A stretch of DNA of 41,613 nucleotides from Muribaculaceae bacterium. GTDB lineage: Bacteria > Bacteroidota > Bacteroidia > Bacteroidales > G3-4614. Location: positions 1 through 41,613 of the forward strand of contig JAFYRT010000006.1 of the NCBI GenBank assembly GCA_017546805.1, in the 5' to 3' direction. Shown one piece after another: positions 8,485-17,168 of this stretch. A program made the translations under genes and the position numbers. The notes beneath the pieces are model-generated. The model saw nothing but the letters and a program-made list of their open reading frames with translations. It did not search any database and was not told the origin of the DNA. Numbering within the stretch: position 1 is the first letter of the stretch; every line of letters begins with the position of its first letter.

Positions 8485-8515
8485 AAAAAAATCGGAGTTT
8501 GGCTCCGATTTTTTT
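8485..8515. terminator. Bidirectional intrinsic terminator
   Basis: The 13-bp stem AAAAAAATCGGAG / CTCCGATTTTTTT with a 5-nt loop has A and T tracts on both sides. It sits between the converging M16-like gene and the outer-membrane barrel gene and can serve both. Nearly the same stem (ATCGGAG) recurs after rubrerythrin. Confidence 0.9.
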
Positions 8516-8538
8516 GTTATAGTGCAGCTGTTTTAATC

Positions 8539-9072
8539 TTAAAATCTATAAGCTCCGCCAATTGACCAAACAAAGCGAGAACCGTGTTTGCTTACCAATT
8601 GACCTTTCATCTCGGTGTAAACAGCCCATGCATTGTTAATGTCGTATTGAAAACCACCACCTAAGTTAACTCCTACGCAAGTGGAGTTGGCAGAATAGTG
8701 AGTTGCTTTGCTGTCACCCATGTCATAATCTCCGTAAAAGCCTTCTTCTGGAGTTATGCCGTAATGGTATCCCATAACAGTAAATCCAGCCAAGGGGTAA
8801 GCTCTCATTCCTTTGCCAAAGAAGAATTGGTAATGAGCATCAACATTAACATCCCAAGTGCTAATCCCTTTGTTTTTGAACCCGTAGTTGGCAGAAGCCG
8901 CCAATCTCCAAGGGTCGGTAATGCTATATGAGAATTTAGCTCCTAATCCGGGCGTTGTAATGCCTTGTCCTGCGCCTAAAATAAATTGTGCACCAGCCAT
9001 CATTTCTCCTTTTTGAGCATATCCCACAAGAGCCATGGCGCACATAACAATAGTAAATAATACCTTTTTCAT
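8539..9072 (-). CDS. Small outer-membrane beta-barrel protein
   Basis: 177 residues with signal peptide MKKVLFTIVMCAMALVGYAQ. The mature part is alternating, aromatic-rich strands with Gly turns (LGAKFSYSITDPWRLAASAN, WDVNVDAHYQFFF) and ends in YRF, the terminal-Phe signal of barrel proteins recognised by the BAM complex. The size fits an eight-stranded barrel of the OmpA-like or porin-family type. Substrate or function is not evident. It is a single gene with its own promoter (9109-9140) and the shared terminator. Confidence 0.8.
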   Translation of the reverse strand: MKKVLFTIVMCAMALVGYAQKGEMMAGAQFILGAGQGITTPGLGAKFSYSITDPWRLAASANYGFKNKGISTWDVNVDAHYQFFFGKGMRAYPLAGFTVMGYHYGITPEEGFYGDYDMGDSKATHYSANSTCVGVNLGGGFQYDINNAWAVYTEMKGQLVSKHGSRFVWSIGGAYRF

Positions 9073-9108
9073 AAATCTTTTTAATTACTTTAATCTTTAA
9101 ATTCTTTG

Positions 9109-9140
9109 CAAAGATAGGCATATTGAGATAGAGCGGCAAG
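9109..9140 (-). promoter_or_regulatory. Promoter of the small barrel gene
   Basis: Minus-strand TATCTTTG (plus 9109-9116, CAAAGATA) is a perfect -7 box, and CTTG lies 20 bp upstream (plus 9137-9140). It implies a leader of about 30 nt. Confidence 0.65.
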
Positions 9141-9200
9141 ATGTAATTTTAGTTTTTAATTAAAATTTGTAAAAATATTTCTTGGTAAAAAATATTTTAT

Positions 9201-9208
9201 TATTTTCG
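9201..9208 (+). promoter_or_regulatory. Possible -7 box for rubrerythrin
   Basis: TATTTTCG is one base from TAnnTTTG. The upstream TTGG at 9182 is closer than usual (about 15 bp). The leader would be about 75 nt. Confidence 0.35.
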
Positions 9209-9290
9209 TGCTGTATAAACCAATGTCAAACAAAAACGTTGTAAAGAGAGAAGATTTATTTAGTAAACAATTTAAAATCAGAGTAATATT

Positions 9291-9830
9291 ATGGAATTAA
9301 AAGGAAGTAAGACAGAACAAAACTTGATGACTGCATTTGCAGGAGAGTCTCAAGCACGCAACAAATACACTTACTATGCATCAAAAGCAAAGAAAGAGGG
9401 TTATGTTCAAATAGCAGAGTTGTTCGAGGCAACTGCCAATAACGAGAAAGAACATGCTAAAATATGGTTTAAACTATTGCACGGTGGAAAAGTAGCAGAT
9501 ACTATCACAAACTTAGCTGACGCTGCAGCAGGTGAGAACTATGAGTGGACAGATATGTATGCAACTTTTGCAAAAGAGGCAAAAGAGGAGGGATTCGACC
9601 ACATAGCATTCTTGTTCTCAGAGGTAGCAAAAATTGAAAAAGAGCATGAGGAACGTTATCGTAAACTTTTGGATAACATTGAGAAGAAAATTGTATTCTC
9701 TCGCGACGGAGACGCAATCTGGGAGTGTGGTAACTGCGGACACATTGTAATTGGTAAAGATGCTCCTGAAATGTGTCCTGTATGCGAGCATCCTAAATCT
9801 TACTTCAGATTAAGAGCAACAAACTATTAA
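9291..9830 (+). CDS. rbr: Rubrerythrin
   Basis: 179 residues. The N-terminal ferritin-like four-helix domain carries the di-iron ligand motifs ([10 protein letters not shown] around Glu19; [10 protein letters not shown] around Glu54/His55; and the second [10 protein letters not shown]). The C-terminal rubredoxin domain has the two CxxC pairs C146/C149 and C162/C165 (WECGNCGH and CPVCEHP). The enzyme reduces hydrogen peroxide with electrons from NAD(P)H-linked partners in the cytoplasm of anaerobes, which suggests an anaerobic lifestyle. Monocistronic, with its own terminator. Confidence 0.97.
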   Translation: MELKGSKTEQNLMTAFAGESQARNKYTYYASKAKKEGYVQIAELFEATANNEKEHAKIWFKLLHGGKVADTITNLADAAAGENYEWTDMYATFAKEAKEEGFDHIAFLFSEVAKIEKEHEERYRKLLDNIEKKIVFSRDGDAIWECGNCGHIVIGKDAPEMCPVCEHPKSYFRLRATNY

Positions 9831-9854
9831 TATCAATTATATAGTTGAAATTAC

Positions 9855-9883
9855 AAAATCGGAGTTCGCTCCGATTTTTTTTT
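9855..9883 (+). terminator. Terminator of rubrerythrin
   Basis: The stem AAAATCGGAG / CTCCGATTTT with a TTCG tetraloop is followed by a run of T, 24 nt after the rubrerythrin stop. Confidence 0.9.
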
Positions 9884-9990
9884 GTATATTTTTGATTGCA
9901 AATTGCATATTTTTGCAGTCTATTTTAAAACATCTGAATTTTATTGCAATTATTTTACCTGATTTAATAGAAAAGATGAAAAATAATTTC

Positions 9991-9998
9991 TATCTTTG
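9991..9998 (+). promoter_or_regulatory. -7 box for the first C25 protease gene
   Basis: TATCTTTG matches TAnnTTTG exactly. It overlaps the TTG at 9996 that opens the longest frame, so translation cannot sensibly start there. This supports ATG 10047 with a leader of about 40 nt. Confidence 0.6.
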
Positions 9999-10046
9999 GA
10001 AGTTGTAATGGTAAATAAAGCAATTAAAAATCATAAATCTAATAAA

Positions 10047-12215
10047 ATGAAAGTGTTAAGTTTGAAGAGCATCTTGTTGGCAATTGCCATATTTAGCTCT
10101 GTATCTGCATTTGCAGGAAAGAAAGGTTTTGCGATTATTATCGACAAGCAAAGTTACAAAGAGGCAAAAGCCGAGGTTGATGCATACGCTCAATCAATCG
10201 AAAAACAAGGTTTGAAAACCTATATTGTTGAGGATGTATGGTATAACCCCGACTCAATAAAAGCGGTAATCAAAAGTTTGGCAACTAAAAAAGATGCTCC
10301 TATTGAAGGTATGGTGTTCGTTGGAGATATTCCGGTGCCAATGCTTTTTGATGCACAACACTTTGCGTCAGGATTCAAACCAAAACAAAATATGAAACGT
10401 ATGGAGAAGAGTTCTTGTCCTTCAGACCGTTTCTATGACGATTTGGATTTGGAGTTTGAGTTTATGGCTCAAGATACTAAAAAGCCAAATCTATTCTATT
10501 ATACTCTTACCGCAAACTCAACACAAGTATGCTCTCCCGAACTATATTCAGGACGTATAAAAACTTGCGATAAAGGAGACAAAACAAAATACGACCGTCT
10601 AAAAGCATACCTTAAAAAAGTAGTTGCGCAAAAAGAGAAAAACGAAACACTTTCACAAGTTTTTTATTTTGCAGGACACGGATACAACTCAGAGTCTATA
10701 CTTGCTCGTATGGACGAGAAGATTGCATATCGTGAACACTTCCCTTGGTTGCAACGTCAAGCAAATGGAATCGTATTCCAAGATCACCTTGATGATGAGT
10801 TTAGCAAATTCCCATTGATGTGCCAAATGCAACGCGAAGACCTTTCGTTGGCAGTACTACACCACCACGGCTATCCCGATGAGGAGTATCTAAACGGATA
10901 CCCATTGCCAAAGAATGCATCAGATGAGTTGAAATCTGCAAATCGTTTCTTCCGTTCAAAAATTCGCAAAGCAGTAGAGGGTGGCGAGGATAAAGATGCT
11001 GCATGTGCACGTTGGGCTGCAAAATATGATGTGCCTATTCATTGGTTCGATTCAATATTCACACGCAAATCAATTCTTGAAGACTCACTTTACAACGATA
11101 AATTAGACCTTCATATCACAGACCTTGGAAAATATCAACCCAATGCAAAAGTTGTATTCCTTGATGCTTGTTTCAACGGAGCATTCAATTACGATGAATA
11201 TATGGCAGAAGAGTATATTTTTGAGGACGGAGAGTGTGTTGTTACTATTGCAAACAGTGTAAATTCATTGCAAGACAAATGGTGCGACCGCCACATAGGA
11301 ATGTTAGGTTATGGATTGCGCGTAGGAAACATGGTAAAATATAACCCATATTTGGGAGCGCACGTATATGGAGACCCAACATTCTCATTTGCACCCGGAG
11401 CAGAGTTGTCATTTGATGTAAACGAAGCAATATACAAAAGCAACAAATTCTGGAAAAAACAACTTAAACAAGGTGCTCCTGCCATCAAATGCTTTGCAAT
11501 GGAGATGTTGGTTAAAAACAAAGCCATCACATCGGCAGAGTTGTTAGAGGTATTCAAAACTGCACCTGAGAACACAGTCCGTTTGGTTGCATTTATGATG
11601 CTAACAACATTCAAAGATGATAACTTTGTTGAGGCAATTTCACTTGCACTTAACGACTCATACGAGATTGTACAACGTTTTGGTGGCGTGTATGCAGGAA
11701 AATGTGGTGATGAACGTATAATTCCATCATTGGTATCTGCAATATCTCGTCATGCAAACGGTTCTCGTGTTGATTTCCAATTGCGTGGAGCATTGGAATT
11801 GTTCCCACAAGATAAAATAATCGCAGAGTTCGAGAAACAAGATCCTTGCAAATATTATTATGACAGAGATAAAGAGATTGCAAGAATAAAAGCAGTGTTC
11901 AGTCGCTACTCAAATGTTGCAATGGAAGAGGAGTTGAATACACCTAATGCAACTATAAAAGAGAAAACAAATATGGTGCGTAACTTCCGCAATAAGAATC
12001 TTCACACAGTAACAGATAAACTAATGCAAATGTTTGCAGAAGAGAGCGACGAAGATTTGCGTCTTTCTATAGTTGAGGTATTCGGATGGTTCAACTACTC
12101 ATACAAACGTGGCGAGATAATAAATTTCTGCGAGCAAGTATGGGCAAGCGATGCATATAGCGACAAGATTCGCAACGAAGCTCTCAAAACAATAAAACGT
12201 TTGAGCGGGATTTAA
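10047..12215 (+). CDS. Gingipain-like (C25 family) cysteine peptidase with C-terminal helical repeats, copy 1
   Basis: 722 residues from ATG 10047, chosen because it gives a signal peptide (MKVLSLKSILLAIAIFSSVS then AFAG) aligned with the paralogue at 25736; the longer frame starts inside the promoter. The C25/caspase-like domain (about 26-450) has VFVGDIPVPM (90-99), PSDRFYDDLDLEFE (125-138), FAGHGYNS (208-215), LHHHGYPDEEY (271-281, probable catalytic His) and LDACFNGAF (372-380, Cys375 probable nucleophile). From about 470 on, alpha-helical HEAT-like repeats replace the type IX secretion C-terminal domain of gingipains. Probably periplasmic or surface. Clear paralogue of 25736-27916. Whether it is proteolytically active, and on what, cannot be read from sequence. 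Confidence 0.8.
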   Translation: MKVLSLKSILLAIAIFSSVSAFAGKKGFAIIIDKQSYKEAKAEVDAYAQSIEKQGLKTYIVEDVWYNPDSIKAVIKSLATKKDAPIEGMVFVGDIPVPMLFDAQHFASGFKPKQNMKRMEKSSCPSDRFYDDLDLEFEFMAQDTKKPNLFYYTLTANSTQVCSPELYSGRIKTCDKGDKTKYDRLKAYLKKVVAQKEKNETLSQVFYFAGHGYNSESILARMDEKIAYREHFPWLQRQANGIVFQDHLDDEFSKFPLMCQMQREDLSLAVLHHHGYPDEEYLNGYPLPKNASDELKSANRFFRSKIRKAVEGGEDKDAACARWAAKYDVPIHWFDSIFTRKSILEDSLYNDKLDLHITDLGKYQPNAKVVFLDACFNGAFNYDEYMAEEYIFEDGECVVTIANSVNSLQDKWCDRHIGMLGYGLRVGNMVKYNPYLGAHVYGDPTFSFAPGAELSFDVNEAIYKSNKFWKKQLKQGAPAIKCFAMEMLVKNKAITSAELLEVFKTAPENTVRLVAFMMLTTFKDDNFVEAISLALNDSYEIVQRFGGVYAGKCGDERIIPSLVSAISRHANGSRVDFQLRGALELFPQDKIIAEFEKQDPCKYYYDRDKEIARIKAVFSRYSNVAMEEELNTPNATIKEKTNMVRNFRNKNLHTVTDKLMQMFAEESDEDLRLSIVEVFGWFNYSYKRGEIINFCEQVWASDAYSDKIRNEALKTIKRLSGI

Positions 12216-12238
12216 AATTTAGACAGAATAAGAGAGGT

Positions 12239-12258
12239 GGACGTGGAATACCACGTCC
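12239..12258 (+). other. Hairpin after C25 copy 1
   Basis: GGACGTGG-aata-CCACGTCC is a perfect 8-bp stem 23 nt after the stop. No T tract follows, so it may be an mRNA-stabilising end or a weak terminator; rmuC begins 36 nt later. Confidence 0.5.
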
Positions 12259-12294
12259 GCTTGCTATTATCCCCATACAAGAAAAGTTTAAAAC

Positions 12295-13752
12295 ATGGAA
12301 ATATTTATAGGTTTAGTTATTGGAATTTTAATAGGAATGCTTTTACTTGTGTTTGTGGTAAAGGCAAAAAATGGTTTGGTTAAAAAGCAAGATCAAGAGA
12401 TATTACAATTAAACCAAACACTATCGCAATTGCGAGAAGATAAGTCTGCAATAGAAATTGAAAATGCCAAAATAGTCACAGACAGTAATGCTAAAAAGCA
12501 GGCTTTTGCTGAAAAATTAGAAGAGCTTAATTTGGCAAAAATGACTATTGAAGCATTAAGTTCAGAAAGGGAAGAGTTGGTGAAAGAGAACTCTTCACTT
12601 AAAGCGGCAAACGATGCGCAATATAAGATGCTTGCAGAAAAAGAGTCGGAGATTGAGAAGCGTCTTAATCAACAAGCCGAGCAGTTCCGTCATCAAACCG
12701 AGACACTTAAATTGCAGTTTAAAGAGTTGTCGGAGGAGTTGCTAAAGGAGAAGACTCAGCAACTTGGAGCAAACAACAGGGATATGCTCAACCCGCTTAT
12801 TGAAAACCTCAGAGAGGAGATGAAAAAGGTTGGTGACGAGATAAAAGATACCCGAGAGAAGAGTGTAGCTCAAAAATCTTCGTTGGATACAGCTATACGA
12901 GATATGATGGCACGTACCAATGAAATTGGCAACGAGGCAAACCGTTTGGCAGAAGCCTTAAAAGGAAAATCAAAAACACAAGGTCAATATGGCGAATTAG
13001 TGTTGGCTGATATTTTAAAACGCAGTGGACTTAAAGAGGGAGAACAGTTTGAGTGCCAGGAGATGTTGCGCGATGCGCAAGGTAATGCCATTGTAAACGA
13101 GGATACGCAAAAGAAGATGATACCCGATGTTGTCGTCCACTATCCAGATAAAGATTTAATAATCGATTCAAAGGTAGTGTTGACAGCATATATTGATTGG
13201 TGCAATGCCGAAACTGACGAGGAGCGCGAAGATGCGGCAAAACGTCACATAGCAAGTATCAAGGGACATATAAAAGGGATTGTATCAAAATCTTATGCTG
13301 CATATCGGAAAGAGGTTAAACGCGAAACTATCGATTGTGTAGTGATGTTTGTCCCAAATGAAGGAGCTTTGCAGTTGATGCGCGAATTGGACCCTTCGCT
13401 ATGGTATGAGGCATACAACCAAAAGGTGATAATAGCAAGCGAACTATCGTTGTTCTCGCTATTGAAGATGATAGAAAACTATTGGGCGCAAGTTGAGCAA
13501 CAACGCAATCAGGATAAGATAATAAAAGCTGCAGAAAATATGCTCGATCGCATGGCTGCCCTATACGATTTGGTGGACGATGTAGAGAAGGCATTTAAAA
13601 ATGTAGAAAATAAATTTGAGAGTGTCAAGAGTAAGATGTTGGTTGGAAGACAAAGTATAGCAACATCTGCCCGACAAGTGATAGAGTCGGGTGTTAAGTC
13701 TCAACGAATGGAGGAGCGACTTAACGATGATGCCACTTTTTTAATAGAATAA
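12295..13752 (+). CDS. rmuC: RmuC family DNA recombination protein
   Basis: 485 residues against 475 in E. coli. One N-terminal membrane segment (about residues 3-23) is followed by a long coiled coil (about 25-165) and the RmuC nuclease-fold core (KTQGQYGELVLADILKRSGL, MIPDVVVHYPDKDLIIDSKV, and FVPNEGALQLM). RmuC limits inversions between short inverted repeats, which is of interest here given the many inverted repeats in this window. Membrane-anchored, facing the cytoplasm. The patB-like gene follows at 33 nt. Confidence 0.93.
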   Translation: MEIFIGLVIGILIGMLLLVFVVKAKNGLVKKQDQEILQLNQTLSQLREDKSAIEIENAKIVTDSNAKKQAFAEKLEELNLAKMTIEALSSEREELVKENSSLKAANDAQYKMLAEKESEIEKRLNQQAEQFRHQTETLKLQFKELSEELLKEKTQQLGANNRDMLNPLIENLREEMKKVGDEIKDTREKSVAQKSSLDTAIRDMMARTNEIGNEANRLAEALKGKSKTQGQYGELVLADILKRSGLKEGEQFECQEMLRDAQGNAIVNEDTQKKMIPDVVVHYPDKDLIIDSKVVLTAYIDWCNAETDEEREDAAKRHIASIKGHIKGIVSKSYAAYRKEVKRETIDCVVMFVPNEGALQLMRELDPSLWYEAYNQKVIIASELSLFSLLKMIENYWAQVEQQRNQDKIIKAAENMLDRMAALYDLVDDVEKAFKNVENKFESVKSKMLVGRQSIATSARQVIESGVKSQRMEERLNDDATFLIE

Positions 13753-13785
13753 TAAAAACAACTCAATATTTAAGATAGAGAAGAT

Positions 13786-14964
13786 ATGAAGTACAATTTT
13801 GATGAGATGATTGATCGTCACGGAACACAATCAGTAAAGTACGATTCAACAAAAGAGTTATGGGGAAGAGAAGATGTGCTTCCTTTATGGATTGCAGACA
13901 TGGACTTCAAAACACCAACGTTTATAACAGACGTAATCAAAGAAAGATTATCTCATGAGATATTGGGCTATCCACAACCACACGACGGATATTTTGAGTC
14001 GTTCATTCGTTGGGCTGATCGAAGATATGGATTGGTGGTAAAAAAAGAGGAGATACATCACGTTCCCGGAATCGTTCCTGGAATATACATGATGATAAAC
14101 CACTTCTCAAATCCAGGAGATAAGGTTATGGTGCAACCACCCGTATATCATCCTTTTCACAATGTAATTGCAGCAACAGGACGCCAAGCTGTGCATAACT
14201 CGCTTATAATTGAGAACGGACGTTACACAATAGATTTTGACGCAATGCGTCGCGACATAAAAGGTTGTAAAATATTTGTTCTTTGCAATCCTCACAATCC
14301 AGGAGGAAGACGTTGGAGTAAAGAGGAGTTGAGCCTTATGGCAGATATATGCGCAGAGGAGGGAACACTTGTATTGAGTGATGAGATTCACGCTGATATG
14401 ACCTATCCTCCTGCACGTCACTTGCCATTTGCTGCAGCATCTGAGAAGGCTCGCAATAACTCAATAACATTTATGGCGCCCTCAAAAACATTTAATATGC
14501 CAGGTGTCGTAACATCTCAAATATTGATTTTTAACGAGGAGCTTCGCAATAGTGCATTCCCATATTTAGACAACAATCATATCTCGGGCGGAAACGTATT
14601 TGCCTTTGTGACAGCCGAGGCAGCATATAACCAAGGAGAGGAGTGGTTGAACCAAATGCTTACATATGTATTTGCAAATATGGATTATGTAAACGACCGT
14701 CTCAATGCCGAGATGCCTAAAATCAAAGCAATGAAGCCCGAAGCATCGTTCTTGATGTTCTTCGACTGCCGAGAGTTGGGATTTGCCACACAAAAAGAGT
14801 TGGACGACTTTTTTGTAAACGAGGCACGATTAGCACTAAATTCAGGAGATATGTTTGGTCCCGGAGGAGAGGGATGGATGCGATTCAATGCTGCATCGCC
14901 ACGCCCAATAATGGAGGAGGCAATGAATCGTTTGAAAGAGGCATATGACAAGCGAGGATTTTAA
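13786..14964 (+). CDS. patB: PatB/MalY-type PLP-dependent C-S lyase/aminotransferase
   Basis: 392 residues of fold type I aminotransferase. PLP-site motifs are NPHNPGGR (168-175), the Asp/His of SDEIHADMTYP (198-208) and the Schiff-base lysine in APSKTFNMPG (Lys234). The N-terminal WIADMDFKTP is typical of the MalY/PatB group, which cleaves cystathionine or cysteine conjugates; the final Arg of FNAASPRPI binds the substrate carboxylate. Cytoplasmic. It is the middle gene of a likely rmuC/patB/acyltransferase operon (gaps 33 and 21 nt). Beta-lyase versus transaminase activity is not decidable here. Confidence 0.9.
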   Translation: MKYNFDEMIDRHGTQSVKYDSTKELWGREDVLPLWIADMDFKTPTFITDVIKERLSHEILGYPQPHDGYFESFIRWADRRYGLVVKKEEIHHVPGIVPGIYMMINHFSNPGDKVMVQPPVYHPFHNVIAATGRQAVHNSLIIENGRYTIDFDAMRRDIKGCKIFVLCNPHNPGGRRWSKEELSLMADICAEEGTLVLSDEIHADMTYPPARHLPFAAASEKARNNSITFMAPSKTFNMPGVVTSQILIFNEELRNSAFPYLDNNHISGGNVFAFVTAEAAYNQGEEWLNQMLTYVFANMDYVNDRLNAEMPKIKAMKPEASFLMFFDCRELGFATQKELDDFFVNEARLALNSGDMFGPGGEGWMRFNAASPRPIMEEAMNRLKEAYDKRGF

Positions 14965-14985
14965 ACTGTCGTAAAAATTGCCAAT

Positions 14986-15957
14986 GTGTTGAACTTATAT
15001 AAAGAGATAGATATATTAAAAGGAATTGCTATAATTCTTGTAGTATTGGGGCATATAGAGTTACTATATGCCCTCGATGCATATAGCCAATTCCGCGACT
15101 TCGTATATACATTTCATATGCCTTTGTTTATGGCTATATCGGGGTATTTATACGCAAAACATCATAATAAATCTCTTAACTACCTCTCTTTTGTAAAGAA
15201 AAAGGCAAAAAGACTGTTGCTCCCGTATATCTCAGTTATGGTAATATATTATTTGATTAAATATATTTCGAGTTATGCAGTGGGAGTAAATACACCGATA
15301 GAACTAAAGTCATTTCTTTATACACTGTTTATAAACCCATATGGTGGATTTGTGTCATTCCTATGGTATGTATATGTCCTCTTTTTAATATATCTTATAG
15401 TTCCTATTTTTAAGAAATTACCCATTCTGTTGGCTATAAGTTTGGGAATATATTTTATCCCATTTCCATCTTTGTTCTGTTTGAATATGTTGTCAGAACA
15501 TTTGGTATTTTTCGTATTAGGTCTTCTCATATACAAATACCTGTCGAAAGGCAATGTGGTAAATGTAAAGTATCTGATGATTCCATCTTTGACTTTGCAG
15601 ATACTGCTTTATCTATATAGTGTACAACATGTCAGTATCATATTCGATCTTATGTTGGCACTATTGGGGATTGTCTCAACATATTCCCTTTCAAAGTTAA
15701 TAGCAGATTTTAAATTGCCTGTTTTGAGATATGTAGGCAAATATTCAACAGAGATATATTTTATGCACATAATATTCCTGCTTGGTGTAATAACTCTTTT
15801 CAAGGTGCTTCCAAATGGTATCTGTGGACAAATATATGTGCAATTTATAGTGCAGTTTTTGGTGGGAGTAGTAGGCCCATTGCTCTTTGCAATGTTGCTG
15901 AAAACTCTAAAGATGAAGAGAATATATCAGATAATCTTTGGTAAGAATATTCAGTAG
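14986..15957 (+). CDS. Acyltransferase family 3 membrane protein
   Basis: 323 residues with about ten hydrophobic segments. The N-terminus DILKGIAIILVVLGHIELLY carries the conserved His (about residue 23) of acyltransferase-3 proteins, followed by FHMPLFMAISGYLYA, the family signature. These inner-membrane enzymes O-acetylate surface polysaccharides, lipid A sugars or peptidoglycan. The start is GTG 14986 (or TTG 14989); the ATG at 14984 is in another frame and stops at once. It lies 21 nt after the patB-like gene. Confidence 0.85.
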   Translation: MLNLYKEIDILKGIAIILVVLGHIELLYALDAYSQFRDFVYTFHMPLFMAISGYLYAKHHNKSLNYLSFVKKKAKRLLLPYISVMVIYYLIKYISSYAVGVNTPIELKSFLYTLFINPYGGFVSFLWYVYVLFLIYLIVPIFKKLPILLAISLGIYFIPFPSLFCLNMLSEHLVFFVLGLLIYKYLSKGNVVNVKYLMIPSLTLQILLYLYSVQHVSIIFDLMLALLGIVSTYSLSKLIADFKLPVLRYVGKYSTEIYFMHIIFLLGVITLFKVLPNGICGQIYVQFIVQFLVGVVGPLLFAMLLKTLKMKRIYQIIFGKNIQ

Positions 15958-15977
15958 AAGAAACGGTATATGTATAC

Positions 15978-16088
15978 AAAGAGGCTGACTAAAAAGGCTC
16001 TTTTGTCGTTATGCTTGTCTCCAAAATCCTCATTTACGATTAGTAAACTGCGGTTTTGGAGTCTTCGCAAGCCTAAAAATAGCTCTTT
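15978..16088. repeat. Nested palindromic intergenic element
   Basis: A set of nested inverted repeats: AAAGAG/CTCTTT (15978-15983 with 16083-16088), GCTTG/CAAGC (16013 with 16068), CCAAAA/TTTTGG (16021 with 16054) and TTTAC/GTAAA (16033 with 16043). Together they fold a 110-nt region into one long interrupted stem. A 75-codon frame across it (15970-16197) has no coding character. It could be a repeat element or a structured RNA end. Confidence 0.45.
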
Positions 16089-16103
16089 TTATTCAACCCA
16101 TAG

Positions 16104-16146
16104 ACAAGAGAGGGTGACCCGTTTTCCTTTTGGGTCACCCTCTTGT
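16104..16146. terminator. Strong hairpin terminator between converging genes
   Basis: ACAAGAG-AGGGTGACCC pairs with GGGTCACCCT-CTTGT around an 11-nt T-rich loop, with a 2-nt bulge. It lies between the acyltransferase (plus) and the OmpH-like gene (minus) and can end both. Confidence 0.75.
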
Positions 16147-16165
16147 GTAAACTTTATTTTAAAAA

Positions 16166-16747
16166 TTATTTTTTATAACGAGCATTCAAACCTTTAACAA
16201 CCTCGTCTGTGATATCGAATTTTTTAGAAACGTGTAGAGTTCCTGCATTGTTCAATACAATATCGTAAGCTTTGCTCAATACCTCGTCAATGTAGTTTTG
16301 AACAGAGTCGTTAACTCTCAAAACCATTTTTTGGCTGCTTTGTAGAGCCTCCATTTCAAGTTTTTGAACATACTCTTGAAGTTTTACCTCTTCGTTTGAA
16401 ATTCTTTGATACTCTTGTTGTGCGCGATCAGGGCTAAGGAATGCGTTGTTCTCATATTTGCGTTGGAACTCAGCCATCTCTTTTTCCAAAGCTTTGCTAC
16501 GCTCGTTAACATTAGCGCGCATGCTCTCTTGTTGTTTCAACATTTCGTCGTTCAACTCTTTAGCAAGATTGTAATTTTTCAATAAAGAGTCAGTGTTAAC
16601 GTATGCAATTTTTATTGCAGAATTACAAGTACTGTCGTTAGCTGTAATAAAAGAAGCATTAGCGTCAGAATTTTTACATTGAGTAAATGCTGCAACAACA
16701 AATAACGTTGCAATAATAAGCGATAATGATTTGCCTAAATTTTTCAT
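16166..16747 (-). CDS. OmpH/Skp-family periplasmic chaperone-like lipoprotein
   Basis: 193 residues. The lipobox ends at Cys24 (VVAAFTQC), so it is probably a lipoprotein. Then come IKIAYVNTDSLLKNY (the typical Skp/OmpH opening strand) and a long coiled coil (about 65-150: MLKQQESMRANVNERSKALE and following). The family forms trimeric jellyfish chaperones that carry outer-membrane proteins to BAM. Lipid-anchored variants are frequent in Bacteroidetes. It follows the 75-residue membrane protein at 24 nt, in one operon. Confidence 0.85.
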   Translation of the reverse strand: MKNLGKSLSLIIATLFVVAAFTQCKNSDANASFITANDSTCNSAIKIAYVNTDSLLKNYNLAKELNDEMLKQQESMRANVNERSKALEKEMAEFQRKYENNAFLSPDRAQQEYQRISNEEVKLQEYVQKLEMEALQSSQKMVLRVNDSVQNYIDEVLSKAYDIVLNNAGTLHVSKKFDITDEVVKGLNARYKK

Positions 16748-16771
16748 AAATAAGTAAAGTGAATAATATTA

Positions 16772-16999
16772 TTAATTTTTTATATTTTGCTCTTTTAAAA
16801 TATCTTCAAGGTTTTTCTTAGCTCTATCTCTTGCATCAGTCGAGACCGAGCATGTAATACCCCTGTCGCGCATTGGTTTGCTTTTGCCTATATGACCGTT
16901 GGAGAATTTACCTCCCTTTTTAAATAAAATTTTAACAGCCATTGCGAATATTGCAAAAGTAAGGATAAGAAATGTAAAAAGCAATACTATATACCACAT
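16772..16999 (-). CDS. Small conserved membrane protein
   Basis: 75 residues: one N-terminal membrane helix (about 2-26), then a basic, polar tail with GKFSNGHIGKSKPMRDRGI and two short helices. Similar short proteins, annotated only as membrane or secreted proteins, occur in many Bacteroidales; no function is known to me. It has a well-formed promoter (17071-17101) and leads the operon with the OmpH-like gene. Confidence 0.7.
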   Translation of the reverse strand: MWYIVLLFTFLILTFAIFAMAVKILFKKGGKFSNGHIGKSKPMRDRGITCSVSTDARDRAKKNLEDILKEQNIKN

Positions 17000-17070
17000 T
17001 TTTGTTATATATTTGTAATGGATAAATACAATAAACTATCTAACTTTAAAAGTCGGTGTAAAAGCGGGTA

Positions 17071-17101
17071 CAAAGATACAAATTAGCGTGATAAATGCAA
17101 A
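17071..17101 (-). promoter_or_regulatory. Canonical promoter for the small membrane protein/OmpH operon
   Basis: On the minus strand TTTG (plus 17098-17101), a 19-bp spacer and TATCTTTG (plus 17071-17078) match both consensus boxes exactly. The leader would be about 65 nt. Confidence 0.8.
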
Positions 17102-17168
17102 GTTCGTATTAAAATTTCGCCTATGCTTTAAATATATTCACAAATATTAATAAATAACAGCATAAGAT

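Noticed and set aside
9996..10046. TTG start giving a 17-residue longer C25 protein
   Set aside because: The TTG lies inside the TATCTTTG promoter box, and the added residues would put a charged stretch ahead of the signal peptide; the paralogue supports ATG 10047.
15970..16197. A 75-codon plus-strand frame after the acyltransferase gene
   Set aside because: It runs across the nested palindrome, the terminator and the end of the OmpH-like gene, has an erratic composition and no domain; better explained as structured non-coding DNA.
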